Part shown: positions 28,424 to 38,483 of the stretch, piece by piece
How the letters are laid out: each line of letters begins with the position of its first letter
Position numbering within the stretch: the stretch's first letter is position 1
DNA from: Deltaproteobacteria bacterium
GTDB lineage: Bacteria > Desulfobacterota > Desulfarculia > JACQYL01
NCBI GenBank assembly: GCA_016208165.1
Contig: JACQYL010000051.1
Coordinates: forward strand, 1 to 64,000
Direction: 5' to 3'
Length of the DNA: 64,000 bases
Notes under the pieces: generated by a model
What the model was told of the DNA's origin: nothing
Database searches by the model: none
The model's input: the letters and a program-made list of their open reading frames with translations, nothing else
Translations under genes and position numbers: made by a program

Positions 28424-31400
28424 CTACATGGCCCTCCGATACTGCCCCCCGACCTCATACAATGCTTTGGTGATCTGACCCAAGGAACAGATGCGCGTGG
28501 TCTTCATCAATTCTTCGAAGATGTTGCCTCCGGTGAGGGCCGTCTCCTTGAGCCGTTCGAGGGCCGGAGGGGTTTCCTCCGCGTGCATTGAGTGAAATTC
28601 ATGTAATCGCTTGAGTTGATTTTGTTTTTCCTCTTCCGTAGCGCGGGTCAGTTCCACGAGACAGAATTCCTCTTCACCCTCGGTAGCGTGTGGACTCAGG
28701 AATGTATTCACGCCGATGATCGGCAGTTCTCCCGTATGCTTTCGCGCCTCGTACACCAGGGATTCTTCCTGGATCTTGCTGCGCTGGTAACCGGTCTCCA
28801 TGGCTCCAAGGACACCGCCGCGCTCGGTGAGCCGGTCGAATTCCTCAAGCACGGCCTCTTCCACCAGCTTCGTCAATTCTTCCACGATGAAACTGCCCTG
28901 ATAGGGGTTTTCGTTTTTGGCCAGCCCCCACTCCCGATTGATGATCAATTGAATGGCGAGCGCCCTTCGGACGGACTCCTCCGAGGGGGTCGTAATCGCT
29001 TCATCGTAGGCGTTCGTATGCAACGAATTGCAGTTGTCGTAAATGGCGCACAATGCCTGAAGAGTGGTCCGAATATCGTTGAAATTCACCTCCAGGGAAT
29101 GCAACGAACGGCCGGACGTTTGGATATGATACTTCAGCATCTGGGAACGTTCCGCCCCTCCGTACTTCTTCTTCATGGCAATAGCCCATATTCGCCGGGC
29201 AACGCGCCCGATAACGGTGTATTCGGCGTCCATTCCGTTGGAGAAGAAGAAGGACAGATTCGGGGCAAAGGAGTCGATGTGCATGCCGCGGCTCAAGTAG
29301 TACTCAACGTAGGTGAATCCGTTGGCCATTGTGAACGCCAGTTGGGTGATGGGATTGGCCCCCGCCTCGGCGATATGGTATCCGGAAATGGAAACCGAAT
29401 AGTAGTTTCGCACGTTGTGATCGATGAAGTACTGCTGAATATCGCCCATCATGCGCAGTGCGAACTCGATGGAAAAGATGCAGGTGTTTTGGCCCTGATC
29501 TTCCTTGAGAACATCGGCCTGGACCGTACCCCGGATGTTTTGAAGTACCGATGCCTTCATTTTTTCGAGTTCTTCGGGTGTGGGAGTCCGTCCTTGTTCG
29601 CTCTGGAATGCGGCCACCTGCTGGTCTAAGGCCGCGTTGAAAAACATGGCCAACATGATGGGAGCGGGCCCGTTAATGGTCATGGAGACGCTGGTGTTGG
29701 GAGCGCAAAGATCGAAACCGCCGTACAGGACTCTGACATCGTCAAGCGTGCAGACGCTGACACCGGAATTGCCCACTTTTCCATAGATATCCGGTCGGGT
29801 ATCCGGGTCCTGTCCGTATAACGTGACGGAATCGAAGGCCGTGCTGAGTCGCTTGGCCTCGCTGTTCCTCGAAAGATATTTGAACCTGCGATTCGTACGA
29901 ACGGGATCGCCTTCACCGGCGAACATTCGGGTGGGGTCCTCGTCTACTCTCTTGAAGGGGAACACGCCGGCCGTGAAAGGAAATTTCCCGGGTACGTTCT
30001 CTTCCCGAAGCCAGCGGATGATTTCTCCCGGATCGCTGAACTTGGGCAGAGAGACCTTTGGGATCTTCTTTCCGGCGAGGCTGACGGTATTCAACGGGAC
30101 CTTGACTTCTTTGCCCCGAACCAAATAAGCGAACTCCTCCGCGGAATACCTCTCAACCAGACGAGGCCAATCCTCTAAAAGCTTCACGGATTCCGGAGAA
30201 AGGCCTTGTTCCGCTTTTGCGATCTCTTTCTTCAACAGATCCAGGGCGCTCTGGCCGGTTTCGGCCAGAGCCTGTTCCACCTGTTTCAGCGCTTCCTTGA
30301 GAGCCCATGCCTTGCGGGCCAGATCGGACTGTTCTTCTGTTTCACGGTGATACGCCCGGACGTTTTCGCCGATCTCGGATAAGTACCGCGTTCGTTCCGC
30401 GGGGATGATGATGGACTTGCTGGAGGAGACTTTGTAACCGGATCGGGGCATCCGGGTCTTCCATTCAACTCCGAGTTTGCGTCTCGCCGTATCCAGAATG
30501 CCGTGGTATAGGGCCGTGACGCCGTCGTCGTTGAATTTGGCGGCAATGGTCCCGTATACCGGCATGGTGTCCGGGGACTGATCCCAGAGTTCATGATTCC
30601 GTTGGTATTGTTTGCGTACGTCACGTAGGGCATCCTCCGAACCCTTGCGTTCGAATTTGTTGATGGCCACCAGATCCGCAAAATCGAGCATGTCGATCTT
30701 TTCAAGCTGCGAGGCGGCTCCGAACTCGGATGTCATCACATACAGGGCAATATCCACCAATTCGGCAACGGCGGCGTCACCTTGACCGATCCCCGCCGTT
30801 TCCACGATGACCAGGTCGTATCCCGCGGCCTTCAGAACCCAAATTCCTTCACGCAATACCTCGGAAAGCTCGTTTTGGGACTGCCGAGTAGCCAGAGATC
30901 GAAGGTACACGCGCGGGTTGTTGATGGCGTTCATGCGGATGCGGTCCCCCAGCAGAGCTCCCCCGCTTTTCCTCCGAGTCGGATCCACGGCGAGAATGCC
31001 CACGGTCTTATCCGGGAAATCATATAAAAAGCGAAGGACCAGCTCGTCCGTCAATGATGACTTTCCCGAGCCCCCGGTGCCGGTGATTCCCAGTACGGGA
31101 ACCGCAGCCTGTTCGGCTTTCTCGCGTAACCGGTTTCGGAGCGCCGTCAGGTGGCCGTCTTCGCCCATCAGAGTCTGCTCCATCAAGGTAATCGTACGAG
31201 CCACGTGGAGTTTTCTGTCAGGGGAGAGGCTGTCGACACTCAGGCCCGGAATGTCCTCTTTCACGGGCTTGTCAATCGACTTGAGAAGGTGGTTGATCAT
31301 TCCCTGGAGACCCATTTTCCGGCCGTGGTCCGGAGAGTATATTTTACTGACGCCATACGCCTCCAGTTCCTTGATCTCTTCGGGTACGATGACGCCTCCG

Positions 31401-31705
31401 CCGCCGCCGAAGATCTGGATGTGCTTAGCGCCACGTTCGTTCAAAAGGTCCCTCATGTACTTGAAAAATTCGATGTGGCCGCCCTGATAGCAGCTCGCGG
31501 CTACGGCCCCGGCATCTTCGTCGATGGCCGCAGTGACAATGTCGTCAACCGAACGGTTGTGTCCCAGGTGGATGACTTCGCCGCCGCTGGCCTGCATAAT
31601 CCGGCGCATGATGTTGATCGAGGCGTCGTGGCCGTCGAACAGGGATGCGGCGGTTACTATGCGGACGGGGTTCCTGAGCGTGTACGTCTGTGGATTTTGA
31701 GGCAT
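28424..31705 (-). CDS. icmF: Fused acyl-CoA mutase/GTPase IcmF (isobutyryl-CoA mutase type)
   Basis: A 1093-residue adenosylcobalamin enzyme that interconverts isobutyryl-CoA and n-butyryl-CoA, or a related branched pair. Domain order is that of IcmF: B12-binding domain with the DxHxx(G/S) loop (DGHDAS, His26 as cobalt ligand), then a MeaI-type G-protein chaperone with P-loop GTGGSGKSS (about 209-217). The TIM-barrel mutase follows ([51 protein letters not shown]). Start ATG 31705 has a GGAGG site and opens at the family N-terminus; the frame extends 27 codons upstream without homology. It is the second gene after the TetR regulator and is coupled to the 66-aa protein. Substrate could also be a longer acyl-CoA. 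Confidence 0.94.
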   Translation of the reverse strand: MPQNPQTYTLRNPVRIVTAASLFDGHDASINIMRRIMQASGGEVIHLGHNRSVDDIVTAAIDEDAGAVAASCYQGGHIEFFKYMRDLLNERGAKHIQIFGGGGGVIVPEEIKELEAYGVSKIYSPDHGRKMGLQGMINHLLKSIDKPVKEDIPGLSVDSLSPDRKLHVARTITLMEQTLMGEDGHLTALRNRLREKAEQAAVPVLGITGTGGSGKSSLTDELVLRFLYDFPDKTVGILAVDPTRRKSGGALLGDRIRMNAINNPRVYLRSLATRQSQNELSEVLREGIWVLKAAGYDLVIVETAGIGQGDAAVAELVDIALYVMTSEFGAASQLEKIDMLDFADLVAINKFERKGSEDALRDVRKQYQRNHELWDQSPDTMPVYGTIAAKFNDDGVTALYHGILDTARRKLGVEWKTRMPRSGYKVSSSKSIIIPAERTRYLSEIGENVRAYHRETEEQSDLARKAWALKEALKQVEQALAETGQSALDLLKKEIAKAEQGLSPESVKLLEDWPRLVERYSAEEFAYLVRGKEVKVPLNTVSLAGKKIPKVSLPKFSDPGEIIRWLREENVPGKFPFTAGVFPFKRVDEDPTRMFAGEGDPVRTNRRFKYLSRNSEAKRLSTAFDSVTLYGQDPDTRPDIYGKVGNSGVSVCTLDDVRVLYGGFDLCAPNTSVSMTINGPAPIMLAMFFNAALDQQVAAFQSEQGRTPTPEELEKMKASVLQNIRGTVQADVLKEDQGQNTCIFSIEFALRMMGDIQQYFIDHNVRNYYSVSISGYHIAEAGANPITQLAFTMANGFTYVEYYLSRGMHIDSFAPNLSFFFSNGMDAEYTVIGRVARRIWAIAMKKKYGGAERSQMLKYHIQTSGRSLHSLEVNFNDIRTTLQALCAIYDNCNSLHTNAYDEAITTPSEESVRRALAIQLIINREWGLAKNENPYQGSFIVEELTKLVEEAVLEEFDRLTERGGVLGAMETGYQRSKIQEESLVYEARKHTGELPIIGVNTFLSPHATEGEEEFCLVELTRATEEEKQNQLKRLHEFHSMHAEETPPALERLKETALTGGNIFEELMKTTRICSLGQITKALYEVGGQYRRAM

Positions 31706-31804
31706 TGGGTGTTCCTCCGCTTTCCAATGAGTCGATACCGGATCATGACGGGTAGACGACGGACCACGAACAAAGGGGCACGGCAATGTCCATAGGGGTG
31801 TCGT

Positions 31805-32440
31805 TCAGTCAATGAAATTCAGTATCATCTCAGTCTGGGTCTTGGTATATTCTCCCAGTGTAAAATTCCGATGTAAGGACCATCTCCGGAAGGTCCACAT
31901 GTGCCCTAAGACGGCTATGGTATGCGCTATGATGGTTAGCGTCTTTCCGTCCCTGATCTTAATGGCGCCGGTTTCAACGCCCTGCTCCAGGATGTCTCGG
32001 AAAATGTGGGTAATGCGCTCCTCGTCTTGCAGCACGTATCGCAGCGAATCGGGAGGCAACGAATTGGTTTCCTGGTAGATGAGGAGGATCATATCGGCCA
32101 TCTCGTCGCAAACCTGGAAGTACTCGTTGATGGCCTGTTCGAGTTGGGTTCTGCCGTTGCTTTGAGTGTGAATGTTCTTCTCGAGCCGCTCGCGGATGGC
32201 GGCGTGGATCGTTTCACAGACGAGGTACAGCACGTCTTCTTTGGATTGAATGTATTCGTACAGGCTTCCGATGCTCAGACCGGAAACGCGGGCGATTTCT
32301 CTTGTAGTGGTTTTGTGGAATCCTTTATCAACGAAAAGTCGGACGGCCGCGTCGACGATTTGGCGACGACGTTTTTCCACAAGGCTGGGGTCCTTGACGA
32401 GGGTGGGGATGTCTCTCTTGTGCGCCGGCTGGTCTTGCAT
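31805..32440 (-). CDS. TetR-family regulator, FadR-like, of acyl-CoA metabolism
   Basis: A 211-residue repressor. The N-terminal helix-turn-helix spans about residues 23-68 (RQIVDAAVRLFVDKGFHKTT, then EIARVSGLSIGSLYEYIQSK). The C-terminal ligand domain resembles regulators that bind acyl-CoAs (EYFQVCDEMADMILLIYQET). It lies 99 bp upstream of icmF on the same strand, so it likely controls itself and icmF. A near-palindromic operator sits 18 bp before its start codon. The inducer is unknown; butyryl- or isobutyryl-CoA is a reasonable guess given its neighbour. Confidence 0.88.
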   Translation of the reverse strand: MQDQPAHKRDIPTLVKDPSLVEKRRRQIVDAAVRLFVDKGFHKTTTREIARVSGLSIGSLYEYIQSKEDVLYLVCETIHAAIRERLEKNIHTQSNGRTQLEQAINEYFQVCDEMADMILLIYQETNSLPPDSLRYVLQDEERITHIFRDILEQGVETGAIKIRDGKTLTIIAHTIAVLGHMWTFRRWSLHRNFTLGEYTKTQTEMILNFID

Positions 32441-32457
32441 GGGTCCTCGATTCTGAC

Positions 32458-32471
32458 TGAACGCTCGCTCA
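32458..32471. promoter_or_regulatory. Probable TetR operator (imperfect palindrome)
   Basis: TGAACGCTCGCTCA: the arms TGAACG and CGCTCA pair at five of six positions around CT. Size, spacing and the TGA-x-CG half-site match operators of TetR regulators of fatty-acid degradation. Position just upstream of the tetR start codon points to autoregulation. Confidence 0.55.
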
Positions 32472-32655
32472 GATCAAAACCAGTTTACCTGCTGAGGATT
32501 CCGGAGTCAATGCTTTCTTGCCGAAGGAAGCGCGCAATGATGTAAAAAGCTCTTCACCGGGCGGGGTGTGCAACCGATGCCCTCGTTTGGCGATCGGGAA
32601 CGGACGGGTCCAACCATCGCTTGGCGGCAATCCGGCGACATCGCATCCGTTGCTG

Positions 32656-33441
32656 TCAGCACCTGGATATCCGCACCTCCAGACTCGGGTCTCCCATCAC
32701 GTCCGCTCGACCTGAATTCCTCGATATCTCGAGGCGTCCGCTGCTTCCGAACAAAGCTGCCAGAGATCCCGGCGGCGCACTCGAATAAGACGTCTTTAAG
32801 CCTTCGAGCGTATGCTCTCCCCAATGAACTTGAAACGGCTCACGCAAGTGGGCCTTCTCCAGATGCATACCCGAAATATTCGTGATCAGATTTCCGAAAC
32901 GGTCTATGTGGATGATCGATCCTCGAATACACCCCTCTCGCACGGCAGGCTCCGGTATATCCAGATACACCATGGACTTCAGAGGACTCCCCATTTCCTC
33001 GAGAGGTGCGCCCATAGCCAGATGGGCCCCCACGGGGGCAAACACGTCCCGTCCGTGAAAGGTCGAACTCACCTCGTTCAGGAAAAAACGTTTCTCACGA
33101 AGTTGAAAGATCTCGACACTGTCACACGCTCGAACCGCTAGAGTGAACAGGCCGTTGTCCGGCCCGACAAAAATCCCGGATTCCGTTCGAATGCCGATAG
33201 GCTTGCGTTCGGACCCTACTCCGGGGTCGACCACGGCAACGTGTACGGCGTGTTCCGGGAAGAAAGCGGAGGCGGTCTCGATCGCCATTGCGCCGCACAT
33301 GATGTCCTGAGGAGGTATTTCATGCGTGATATCGACCACATTTACGCGCGCATGGATAGATAGAATGACGCCCTTCATGGCCCCGACATATCCGTCGGAT
33401 GTGCCAAAATCCGTGGTCAGGGTGACTATCGGGTTGTTCAC
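32656..33441 (-). CDS. SAM hydroxide adenosyltransferase (SAM hydrolase, DUF62)
   Basis: About 261 residues. Family members split S-adenosylmethionine with water to adenosine and methionine and are related to fluorinase/chlorinase. The diagnostic Asp-Arg-His set is present: Asp in VVDPGVGSERK, the Arg in the same block, and His in FHGRDVFAP. The opening TLTTDFGTSDGYVGAMKGVI and the C-terminal FGNLITNI are family blocks. I place the start at GTG 33441 because GGAGG lies five bases upstream; a GTG four codons earlier overlaps that site. It is divergent from the cobalamin adenosyltransferase gene. Confidence 0.9.
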   Translation of the reverse strand: MNNPIVTLTTDFGTSDGYVGAMKGVILSIHARVNVVDITHEIPPQDIMCGAMAIETASAFFPEHAVHVAVVDPGVGSERKPIGIRTESGIFVGPDNGLFTLAVRACDSVEIFQLREKRFFLNEVSSTFHGRDVFAPVGAHLAMGAPLEEMGSPLKSMVYLDIPEPAVREGCIRGSIIHIDRFGNLITNISGMHLEKAHLREPFQVHWGEHTLEGLKTSYSSAPPGSLAALFGSSGRLEISRNSGRADVMGDPSLEVRISRC

Positions 33442-33513
33442 GGGGTCCTCCACAATCTATATCACCGGATCATGGCGATACTTTTTTCATCCGTTTGCGA
33501 TCCATTTGAGGTA

Positions 33514-33519
33514 TATAAT
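33514..33519 (+). promoter_or_regulatory. Consensus -10 box upstream of cobO
   Basis: TATAAT within the 175-bp divergent region between the SAM hydrolase and cobO genes, about 98 bp before the cobO ATG. No good -35 match at 17 bases, so an activator may be needed. No cobalamin riboswitch elements (B12 box) were seen in the leader. Confidence 0.35.
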
Positions 33520-33616
33520 AACAACAGGGCGACACCGGGAATCCGATGATGGAAACCTCTGAGCCGAAGAGCCTCCGCGCCCATGTTCACGCACTTGGAG
33601 CAGGAAGAAGCGAACG

Positions 33617-34144
33617 ATGTCTGAAGGATTCATTCGAGTCTATACTGGAAGCGGAAAGGGAAAAACCACTACGGCCTTAGGGGAGGCCCTTTCGGCTCTC
33701 GTCGACGAGCGGCGCGTATTTATTATGCAGTTCATGAAGCCCTCCCTCGGAAAGGGCGAACAGCTGCTCATGCACCGATTCCCCCTGAATCTGGTGTTTC
33801 TTCCCGTGGGGCGAACGGGGTTCATCCTCCAGCAAAAAGGTCAGGACCCACTGGATTCGATCATGGCGTTAAGAGCGCTCAATCTGGTCAGTGAAGTCAT
33901 GCTTCGCGGAGTATACCACTTAATCATTCTGGATGAGATCAATATGGCCGTATGGTTCGGTCTCATACCCCCTGAAGAAGTTCTCAGATTTATTCAAAGA
34001 AAGCCTCCGGCGACGAATCTGATTCTGACGGGACGAAATTTGCATCCGAAAATCGCCGATCAGGCCCATCAAATCGTCGAACTACGGGAAATCAAGCACT
34101 ATTATAGGCGGGGAATCAGAGCCCGACAGGGCATCGAGTTCTGA
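33617..34144 (+). CDS. cobO: Cob(I)alamin/cobyrinic acid a,c-diamide adenosyltransferase
   Basis: A 175-residue CobA/CobO/BtuR-type enzyme that moves the adenosyl group of ATP to reduced corrinoid, making the coenzyme used by IcmF. P-loop GSGKGKTTTALG (residues 11-22), Walker-B-like IILDEINMAV and the C-terminal block GRNLHPKIADQAHQIVELRE followed by KHYYRRGIRARQGIEF are typical. ATG 33617 is preceded by AGGAAGAA. Its placement near icmF and the activase-type gene fits supply of adenosylcobalamin, although it is transcribed in the opposite direction. Confidence 0.93.
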   Translation: MSEGFIRVYTGSGKGKTTTALGEALSALVDERRVFIMQFMKPSLGKGEQLLMHRFPLNLVFLPVGRTGFILQQKGQDPLDSIMALRALNLVSEVMLRGVYHLIILDEINMAVWFGLIPPEEVLRFIQRKPPATNLILTGRNLHPKIADQAHQIVELREIKHYYRRGIRARQGIEF

Positions 34145-34173
34145 CCGGCGCCGTCGGCTTAAAGCAGTCGTTC

Positions 34174-34479
34174 TCAACTCGATCTCGAGCCGGATTCGTA
34201 CAGGAAATCCAATGCGGCGGTCAACAAGCGTGAGGGGATAAAACCGTACTGGATGCATTCAGGAATGGATATGCCGCCTTCGAGGGTCATGCTCAGCAAG
34301 TGCGGGAAGGATTGAAATCGGGGCCATCGAGGATTGAGAACCCAGATATAGTCTCCGTCGTCTTTGGCTTCGGCGGTCAGGTTCCTCACGGCAAACCCGC
34401 ATTCTTCGCATACCAGGAGTCCGGTTGCGATGTCCAATACGTAGTAACGGTCGTTGGGAGCCGTGCATTTGATGCACAT
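34174..34479 (-). CDS. Small zinc-ribbon protein, unknown function
   Basis: A 101-residue protein beginning MCIKCTAPNDRYYVLDIATG, with CIKC and CEEC pairs about 20 residues apart that would form one zinc ribbon. The rest (GGISIPECIQYGFIPSRLLT) is not recognised. AGAGG lies seven bases before the ATG. It is convergent with cobO and divergent from the FmdB-family gene. Confidence 0.65.
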   Translation of the reverse strand: MCIKCTAPNDRYYVLDIATGLLVCEECGFAVRNLTAEAKDDGDYIWVLNPRWPRFQSFPHLLSMTLEGGISIPECIQYGFIPSRLLTAALDFLYESGSRSS

Positions 34480-34580
34480 GTATTCCTCTCCGAAATGCCT
34501 GAAAAATGCGGAAATGTCGACTCTGCTTGAGTTCGTCTGATACCGAAATCCCGATTTTCGGATCTTTTAGGGAGCACATT

Positions 34581-35069
34581 ATGCCTATTTATGAGTTCTA
34601 TTGCAAAGACTGCAACCGGATCTTCAGCTTTTTCTCCGGTTCCGTGAATACGGACACGAGGCCCCGTTGCCCTAAGTGTAACGTGGTTGAGCTCGAAAGA
34701 ATGATGAGCCGATTTTCGACCATACGCCGTGGCGAACGCGACGAGAGCGATTTGCCTGACCTGGACGAGAGCCGGTTAGAGAGAGCCATGGGAGAGCTTT
34801 CTCGGGACGCGGAGTCTATAGACGAGAACGATCCCAGACAGGCGGCCAAATTGATGCGCAAATTCTCTGAAGTCACGGGGATGAACTTGGGCCCCCAGTT
34901 CGAGGAAGCGTTGCACCGCCTCGAGAAGGGTGAAGATCCTGAGGCCATTGAAGAAGAGATGGGAGACCTGCTTGACCAGGATCCTTTTGCGGGCGGAGAG
35001 AGTGGTGGAGCCGGAAGAAAGCCCAAACGCCGGCCACCCTCCGTGGACGAGAAGCTCTATTTCCTTTGA
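34581..35069 (+). CDS. FmdB-family zinc-ribbon protein (long form)
   Basis: A 162-residue protein that starts with the FmdB zinc ribbon MPIYEFYCKDCNRIFSFFSG and a second pair CPKC (residues about 30-33). Beyond residue 50 is an acidic helical extension (ESRLERAMGELSRDAESIDE) with a Gly/Lys/Arg-rich tail. FmdB-type proteins are putative regulators of one-carbon genes, but their action is unproven. Start ATG 34581 has a GGGAG site. A shorter relative is encoded at 63632-63922. Confidence 0.85.
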   Translation: MPIYEFYCKDCNRIFSFFSGSVNTDTRPRCPKCNVVELERMMSRFSTIRRGERDESDLPDLDESRLERAMGELSRDAESIDENDPRQAAKLMRKFSEVTGMNLGPQFEEALHRLEKGEDPEAIEEEMGDLLDQDPFAGGESGGAGRKPKRRPPSVDEKLYFL

Positions 35070-35163
35070 ACACTCGGTTCACCCGGCGCCGCCGAGGGGC
35101 GGTGGCTAAAGCGGCGGACGTTTCAGCGATAAGCCCAAATCAAAAGGGAAGGATAGCATCCAG

Positions 35164-36228
35164 ATGGAACTGCATCTGAAAAGACAGGCTAAGAAGGCGG
35201 GGCTTCCGCCCGGTTCTCTGGTCCACGTCGGCACCCTCAAAATGGATAAAGTACGGATTACGGTAACAGAGTACAATGAAACCGAGCTTCGAGAAAATGT
35301 GGTGGAACGAGCTGATGAGTGCTTCCCTCCGGAAGAACGCGGGATCACTACCTGGATCGATATTGTGGGTCTTCACGATACGGAGGCCATAGGCAAGATC
35401 GGTCATAACTTCGGGCTCCATCCGCTTTTGGTGGAAGATGTGCTGAATACGGGCCAGAGAGCCAAAATCGAAGAATATGACGGGAGTATCTTCGTTGTTT
35501 TGAAGGTGTACTATATTGACGAAGAGACCCGTGGGGCCTCAGCGGAACAGGTGAGTGTGGTTTTCAACAGCGACACGGTCATTTCGTTTCAGGAGGGTGA
35601 CCCGGACGCGTTTGAGCCGATCAGAAAACGCCTGATGAAGTCCGGCGGACGCCTCCGAACCACGCAGGCGGACTATTTGGCTTACTCGCTGATCGACGCC
35701 CTGGTCGATCACTATTTCATCGCGCTGGAGTCCTTGGGCGGCTGGATCGAAGCCGTGGAAGAAGAGCTCATGCTCGATCCGTCGGTGGAGACGATGCAAG
35801 AGATCCATCGATTGAGAAGAACCGTTCTCTTCTTGAGAAAATCGGTATGGCCCATGCGTGAACTTGCGGCCAGTCTGGAACGATCCGACACTCCGGTGAT
35901 CCGGGATTCCACAAGGCTCTATTTAAGGGATTTGACCGACCATGCCGTGCAGCTCGTCGATATCATCGAGACCTTCCGGGACATGATTGCCGGCATGCAG
36001 GACATTTACCTTTCCGCCGTGAGCAACCGGATGAACGAGGTAATGAAGGTGCTGACCATTTTTGCCAGCATCTTCATTCCGTTTACCTTCGTCGCGGGCA
36101 TTTATGGAATGAATTTCAAATACATGCCTGAACTTGAATGGCGGTGGAGCTACCCCGCTCTTTGGGGAGTCATACTGGTTACAGGCGTCTGTATGCTGAT
36201 CTATTTCAAAAGGAAAAGATGGTTATAG
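35164..36228 (+). CDS. corA: CorA magnesium/cobalt channel
   Basis: A 354-residue inner-membrane divalent cation channel. Large cytoplasmic alpha/beta domain, a long helical stalk (FIALESLGGWIEAVEEELML onward), then two C-terminal membrane helices with the essential YGMNF loop (GMN at 315-317) between them and a basic tail (YFKRKRWL). Imports Mg2+, and in some cases Co2+, of possible relevance to the B12 genes nearby. Start 35164 is the first ATG; MDKVRITV (codon 26) is an alternative. Ends 14 bp from the convergent isomerase gene. Confidence 0.94.
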   Translation: MELHLKRQAKKAGLPPGSLVHVGTLKMDKVRITVTEYNETELRENVVERADECFPPEERGITTWIDIVGLHDTEAIGKIGHNFGLHPLLVEDVLNTGQRAKIEEYDGSIFVVLKVYYIDEETRGASAEQVSVVFNSDTVISFQEGDPDAFEPIRKRLMKSGGRLRTTQADYLAYSLIDALVDHYFIALESLGGWIEAVEEELMLDPSVETMQEIHRLRRTVLFLRKSVWPMRELAASLERSDTPVIRDSTRLYLRDLTDHAVQLVDIIETFRDMIAGMQDIYLSAVSNRMNEVMKVLTIFASIFIPFTFVAGIYGMNFKYMPELEWRWSYPALWGVILVTGVCMLIYFKRKRWL

Positions 36229-36242
36229 CCTTTAGTCCGCGC

Positions 36243-37037
36243 CTATACTTCCTCCCACGGCCAGATGACGGCCAGATTCCGAAGGCTTGTCCAGACCCAC
36301 TCTTCTTTATGGGCTTCCAGTGTGACAATGGGGCGAAGGCCTCTTTGCGCCAGATCCTGAAAGAAAGCATGGAAAGGAAACGACCCTTCTCCCACGGCGC
36401 GGTGTTCGTCAAAACCTCCGAGATTGTCGTGGATATGAAGTTGGCCGAGGCGAGTGTGAAGCCGCCCTACCCATTCCTCCCAAGAGGCGTGACTGAACGC
36501 CAGGCAATGTCCCGTGTCGAAACAGAACTTCAATAAGGGCGAGGGCAGCACGGCGAAAATACGTTCAAAGACCTCGGGATCCCATTCAAACACGTTTTCG
36601 ATCATCAGAGGGACGCCATAGGTCGCTAATATGGGGCTGCATTCTTCCCAGAATCCGGTCCATCGTTCGACCCAGGCTTCCATTTCTTCGAGATGCAATC
36701 TGGGTTCAAACCCGAGATGGGCGACAATGGACCGCGGCCGGAACACCTCGATCAATTCCAAAACCTGAAAGATTCGGCGCCGTGAGGCGTCGCGAATGAG
36801 CGGATCCTCTGAAGCCGGGCACAAGTCCGTGAAGGGCGCGTGGATCGTTGTGTGAAGCCCGGTATCTTCCAGTTTTCGCGCCACACCGGCGAAATCCTCG
36901 AGGGTAAATCGATCCAGAGCTTGTGCCGATAGGCCGATTTCCGGATGGACATGATTCTTCAGGATGAGGTCCAGGTATAACTCGACAAGGTCCGCATAAG
37001 GGACCGCTATCTGAATTCGGTTCAATTGTCTTTCCAT
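36243..37037 (-). CDS. Sugar phosphate isomerase/epimerase-like TIM-barrel protein
   Basis: A 264-residue protein of the xylose-isomerase-like/AP-endonuclease-2 superfamily. Metal-binding residues typical of the barrel are seen: HAPF near residue 66, HLGFEP, the Glu in MIENVFEW, the DTGHC block, HIHDN (His-x-His) and the final Glu in VTLEAHK. Members isomerise or epimerise sugars using a divalent metal. The substrate cannot be told and no pathway genes lie next to it. Confidence 0.85.
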   Translation of the reverse strand: MERQLNRIQIAVPYADLVELYLDLILKNHVHPEIGLSAQALDRFTLEDFAGVARKLEDTGLHTTIHAPFTDLCPASEDPLIRDASRRRIFQVLELIEVFRPRSIVAHLGFEPRLHLEEMEAWVERWTGFWEECSPILATYGVPLMIENVFEWDPEVFERIFAVLPSPLLKFCFDTGHCLAFSHASWEEWVGRLHTRLGQLHIHDNLGGFDEHRAVGEGSFPFHAFFQDLAQRGLRPIVTLEAHKEEWVWTSLRNLAVIWPWEEV

Positions 37038-37347
37038 GGGGGACGAGTTCTCCTTGTATGAGCTGTCACTGCACGATCTGTCGCTGTCGTGGCCGGAAGG
37101 GGATGTCGGTCAAGGCGTTCGACGCGACGCCCGGTCTTTTCGGGGACTTCGAGAGCCTGGTGTTCTCATCTTTCCTTTCGGAAATCCGGTGTATGCGGAG
37201 ACCGGATAAACCGCTTCCGCTCTCGGGGCGCACCCATATGAAAAGAGCTTCCCGTTGAGACCGTCAAACGCGAACCGCCTGTGTGTCAAACGCGGATGAG
37301 GGAGGCTGAGGCCCTGTGAAAATGGGTGCAGGCCTCGGGTTCGGCCG
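37038..37347. other. 310-bp interval without a convincing gene
   Basis: Sits upstream of the isomerase gene and downstream of the secreted-protein gene, both on the minus strand. Short frames look non-coding, and I see no strong hairpin or promoter. Confidence 0.4.
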
Positions 37348-38145
37348 TCAATCGACTTCATCGAATATGCAGGAAACGGCCGTTGTCATCGATCCGGAAG
37401 GCAATGTGATGGATAAAGAGCCATTGAACGAGTCCGTCAGCAGCAACCGGACAGCATAGTTTTGACTGTCCACATCGTTGGATACATAGATGCCGTTCCG
37501 GTAGTTCTCGTCCAAAAATGCGACCATATCGGTCCCGTCCGTGCTCGCGATGATGAGACAGGATCCTGTCATATGTTTCTGGACAAATACCTTTATGACC
37601 CTATGGGGGTCGCTCCAGAGTCCATTTTGGGGCACGGGAAGCGGTTCCCCGATTCCCACCTGGTCGGAGCCGTTGTCCGGAGTTCCCGGAGTAACGCCGT
37701 CGTTCGGATCCTCGTCCGCACCCCCGGAATCCGATTCCCGGAGAACGACAAACGGGTCACCGTTTGCCGGGGGGGACCAGCCGGCGTCATTGCCCGCCCA
37801 GACTCTCCAGTAGTATACCGTCTCGCCCGGAGGGAAAGGACCTACTCGAACATAGGATGTTGCTCCAAAATCTTCAAAAAAGGCGAACCGGCCCTCCTGA
37901 TCCCAGTCCGACCGAGTGTTGATTTCGATGCGGAACTTGGTCGCCAGGTGAGATGCGTCCCAACTGAGTTCGAGAACAGGGGACGAGACGGTCAGAGGCA
38001 AGTCAACGGCTGCTGAAACCCGGTCGACTCCCGTGAGACTGACATTGACAAACGAGAGCAGCGCGGCGACAGAAAACACGAGCAACACCCCTCTTCCGAT
38101 GTGTGGCATCGTGCTTTTTGAGCGATGGAATATGGGTGACGCCAT
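37348..38145 (-). CDS. Secreted protein with FnIII-like domain, unknown function
   Basis: A 265-residue exported protein. Signal peptide in the first 45 residues (hydrophobic GVLLVFSVAALLSFVNVSL, cleavage near VSAAVD). An FnIII-like segment follows (SSPVLELSWDASHLATKFRI ... YYWRVWAGNDAGWSPP), similar in style to the repeats of the subtilase. After an acidic linker (ESDSGGADEDPNDG) there is a C-terminal beta-rich module I do not recognise. ATG 38145 has a GAGGA site; a second Met at codon 13 is possible. Confidence 0.75.
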   Translation of the reverse strand: MASPIFHRSKSTMPHIGRGVLLVFSVAALLSFVNVSLTGVDRVSAAVDLPLTVSSPVLELSWDASHLATKFRIEINTRSDWDQEGRFAFFEDFGATSYVRVGPFPPGETVYYWRVWAGNDAGWSPPANGDPFVVLRESDSGGADEDPNDGVTPGTPDNGSDQVGIGEPLPVPQNGLWSDPHRVIKVFVQKHMTGSCLIIASTDGTDMVAFLDENYRNGIYVSNDVDSQNYAVRLLLTDSFNGSLSITLPSGSMTTAVSCIFDEVD

Positions 38146-38417
38146 GCTGCCGTCCTCGAATGTTTCGTAGGAGTTCCATTTCGCCGATTCACAGAATTCA
38201 CAAAGCCTCTTTTTCTACTAGTAGTAATATGCGGGAGACCTGTCAACCCGTTCGACTGCCCGGGGTGGCTTTCCAACATGCCCCCTCGGAAGCCGAGTAG
38301 TACCGTCCCGGGAATCACGGCGTTGGATATGCCGTGAAAGACAGGCCATACCAAATGAGTGTCGCTCGCGGAGGTGCAATTCTCGATAGGATGTTCGGCA
38401 AGTCCTGTTAGCGGCCA

Positions 38418-38457
38418 AAAAGAAGCCGACGGATGTTTTGTGCCTTCATCCGCCGGC
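38418..38457 (-). terminator. Rho-independent terminator, minus strand
   Basis: On the minus strand GCCGGCGGATG pairs with CATCCGTCGGC (11 bp with one G-U) over an 11-base loop and is followed by TTCTTTTT. It points away from the ferritin gene and has no annotated gene upstream. Confidence 0.6.
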
Positions 38458-38483
38458 CTTAGCCAGGAGAAAACGGTTAACGT

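Noticed and set aside
33454-33616. Cobalamin riboswitch before cobO
   Set aside because: I looked for the B12 box and a multi-stem leader and found neither in the short leader.
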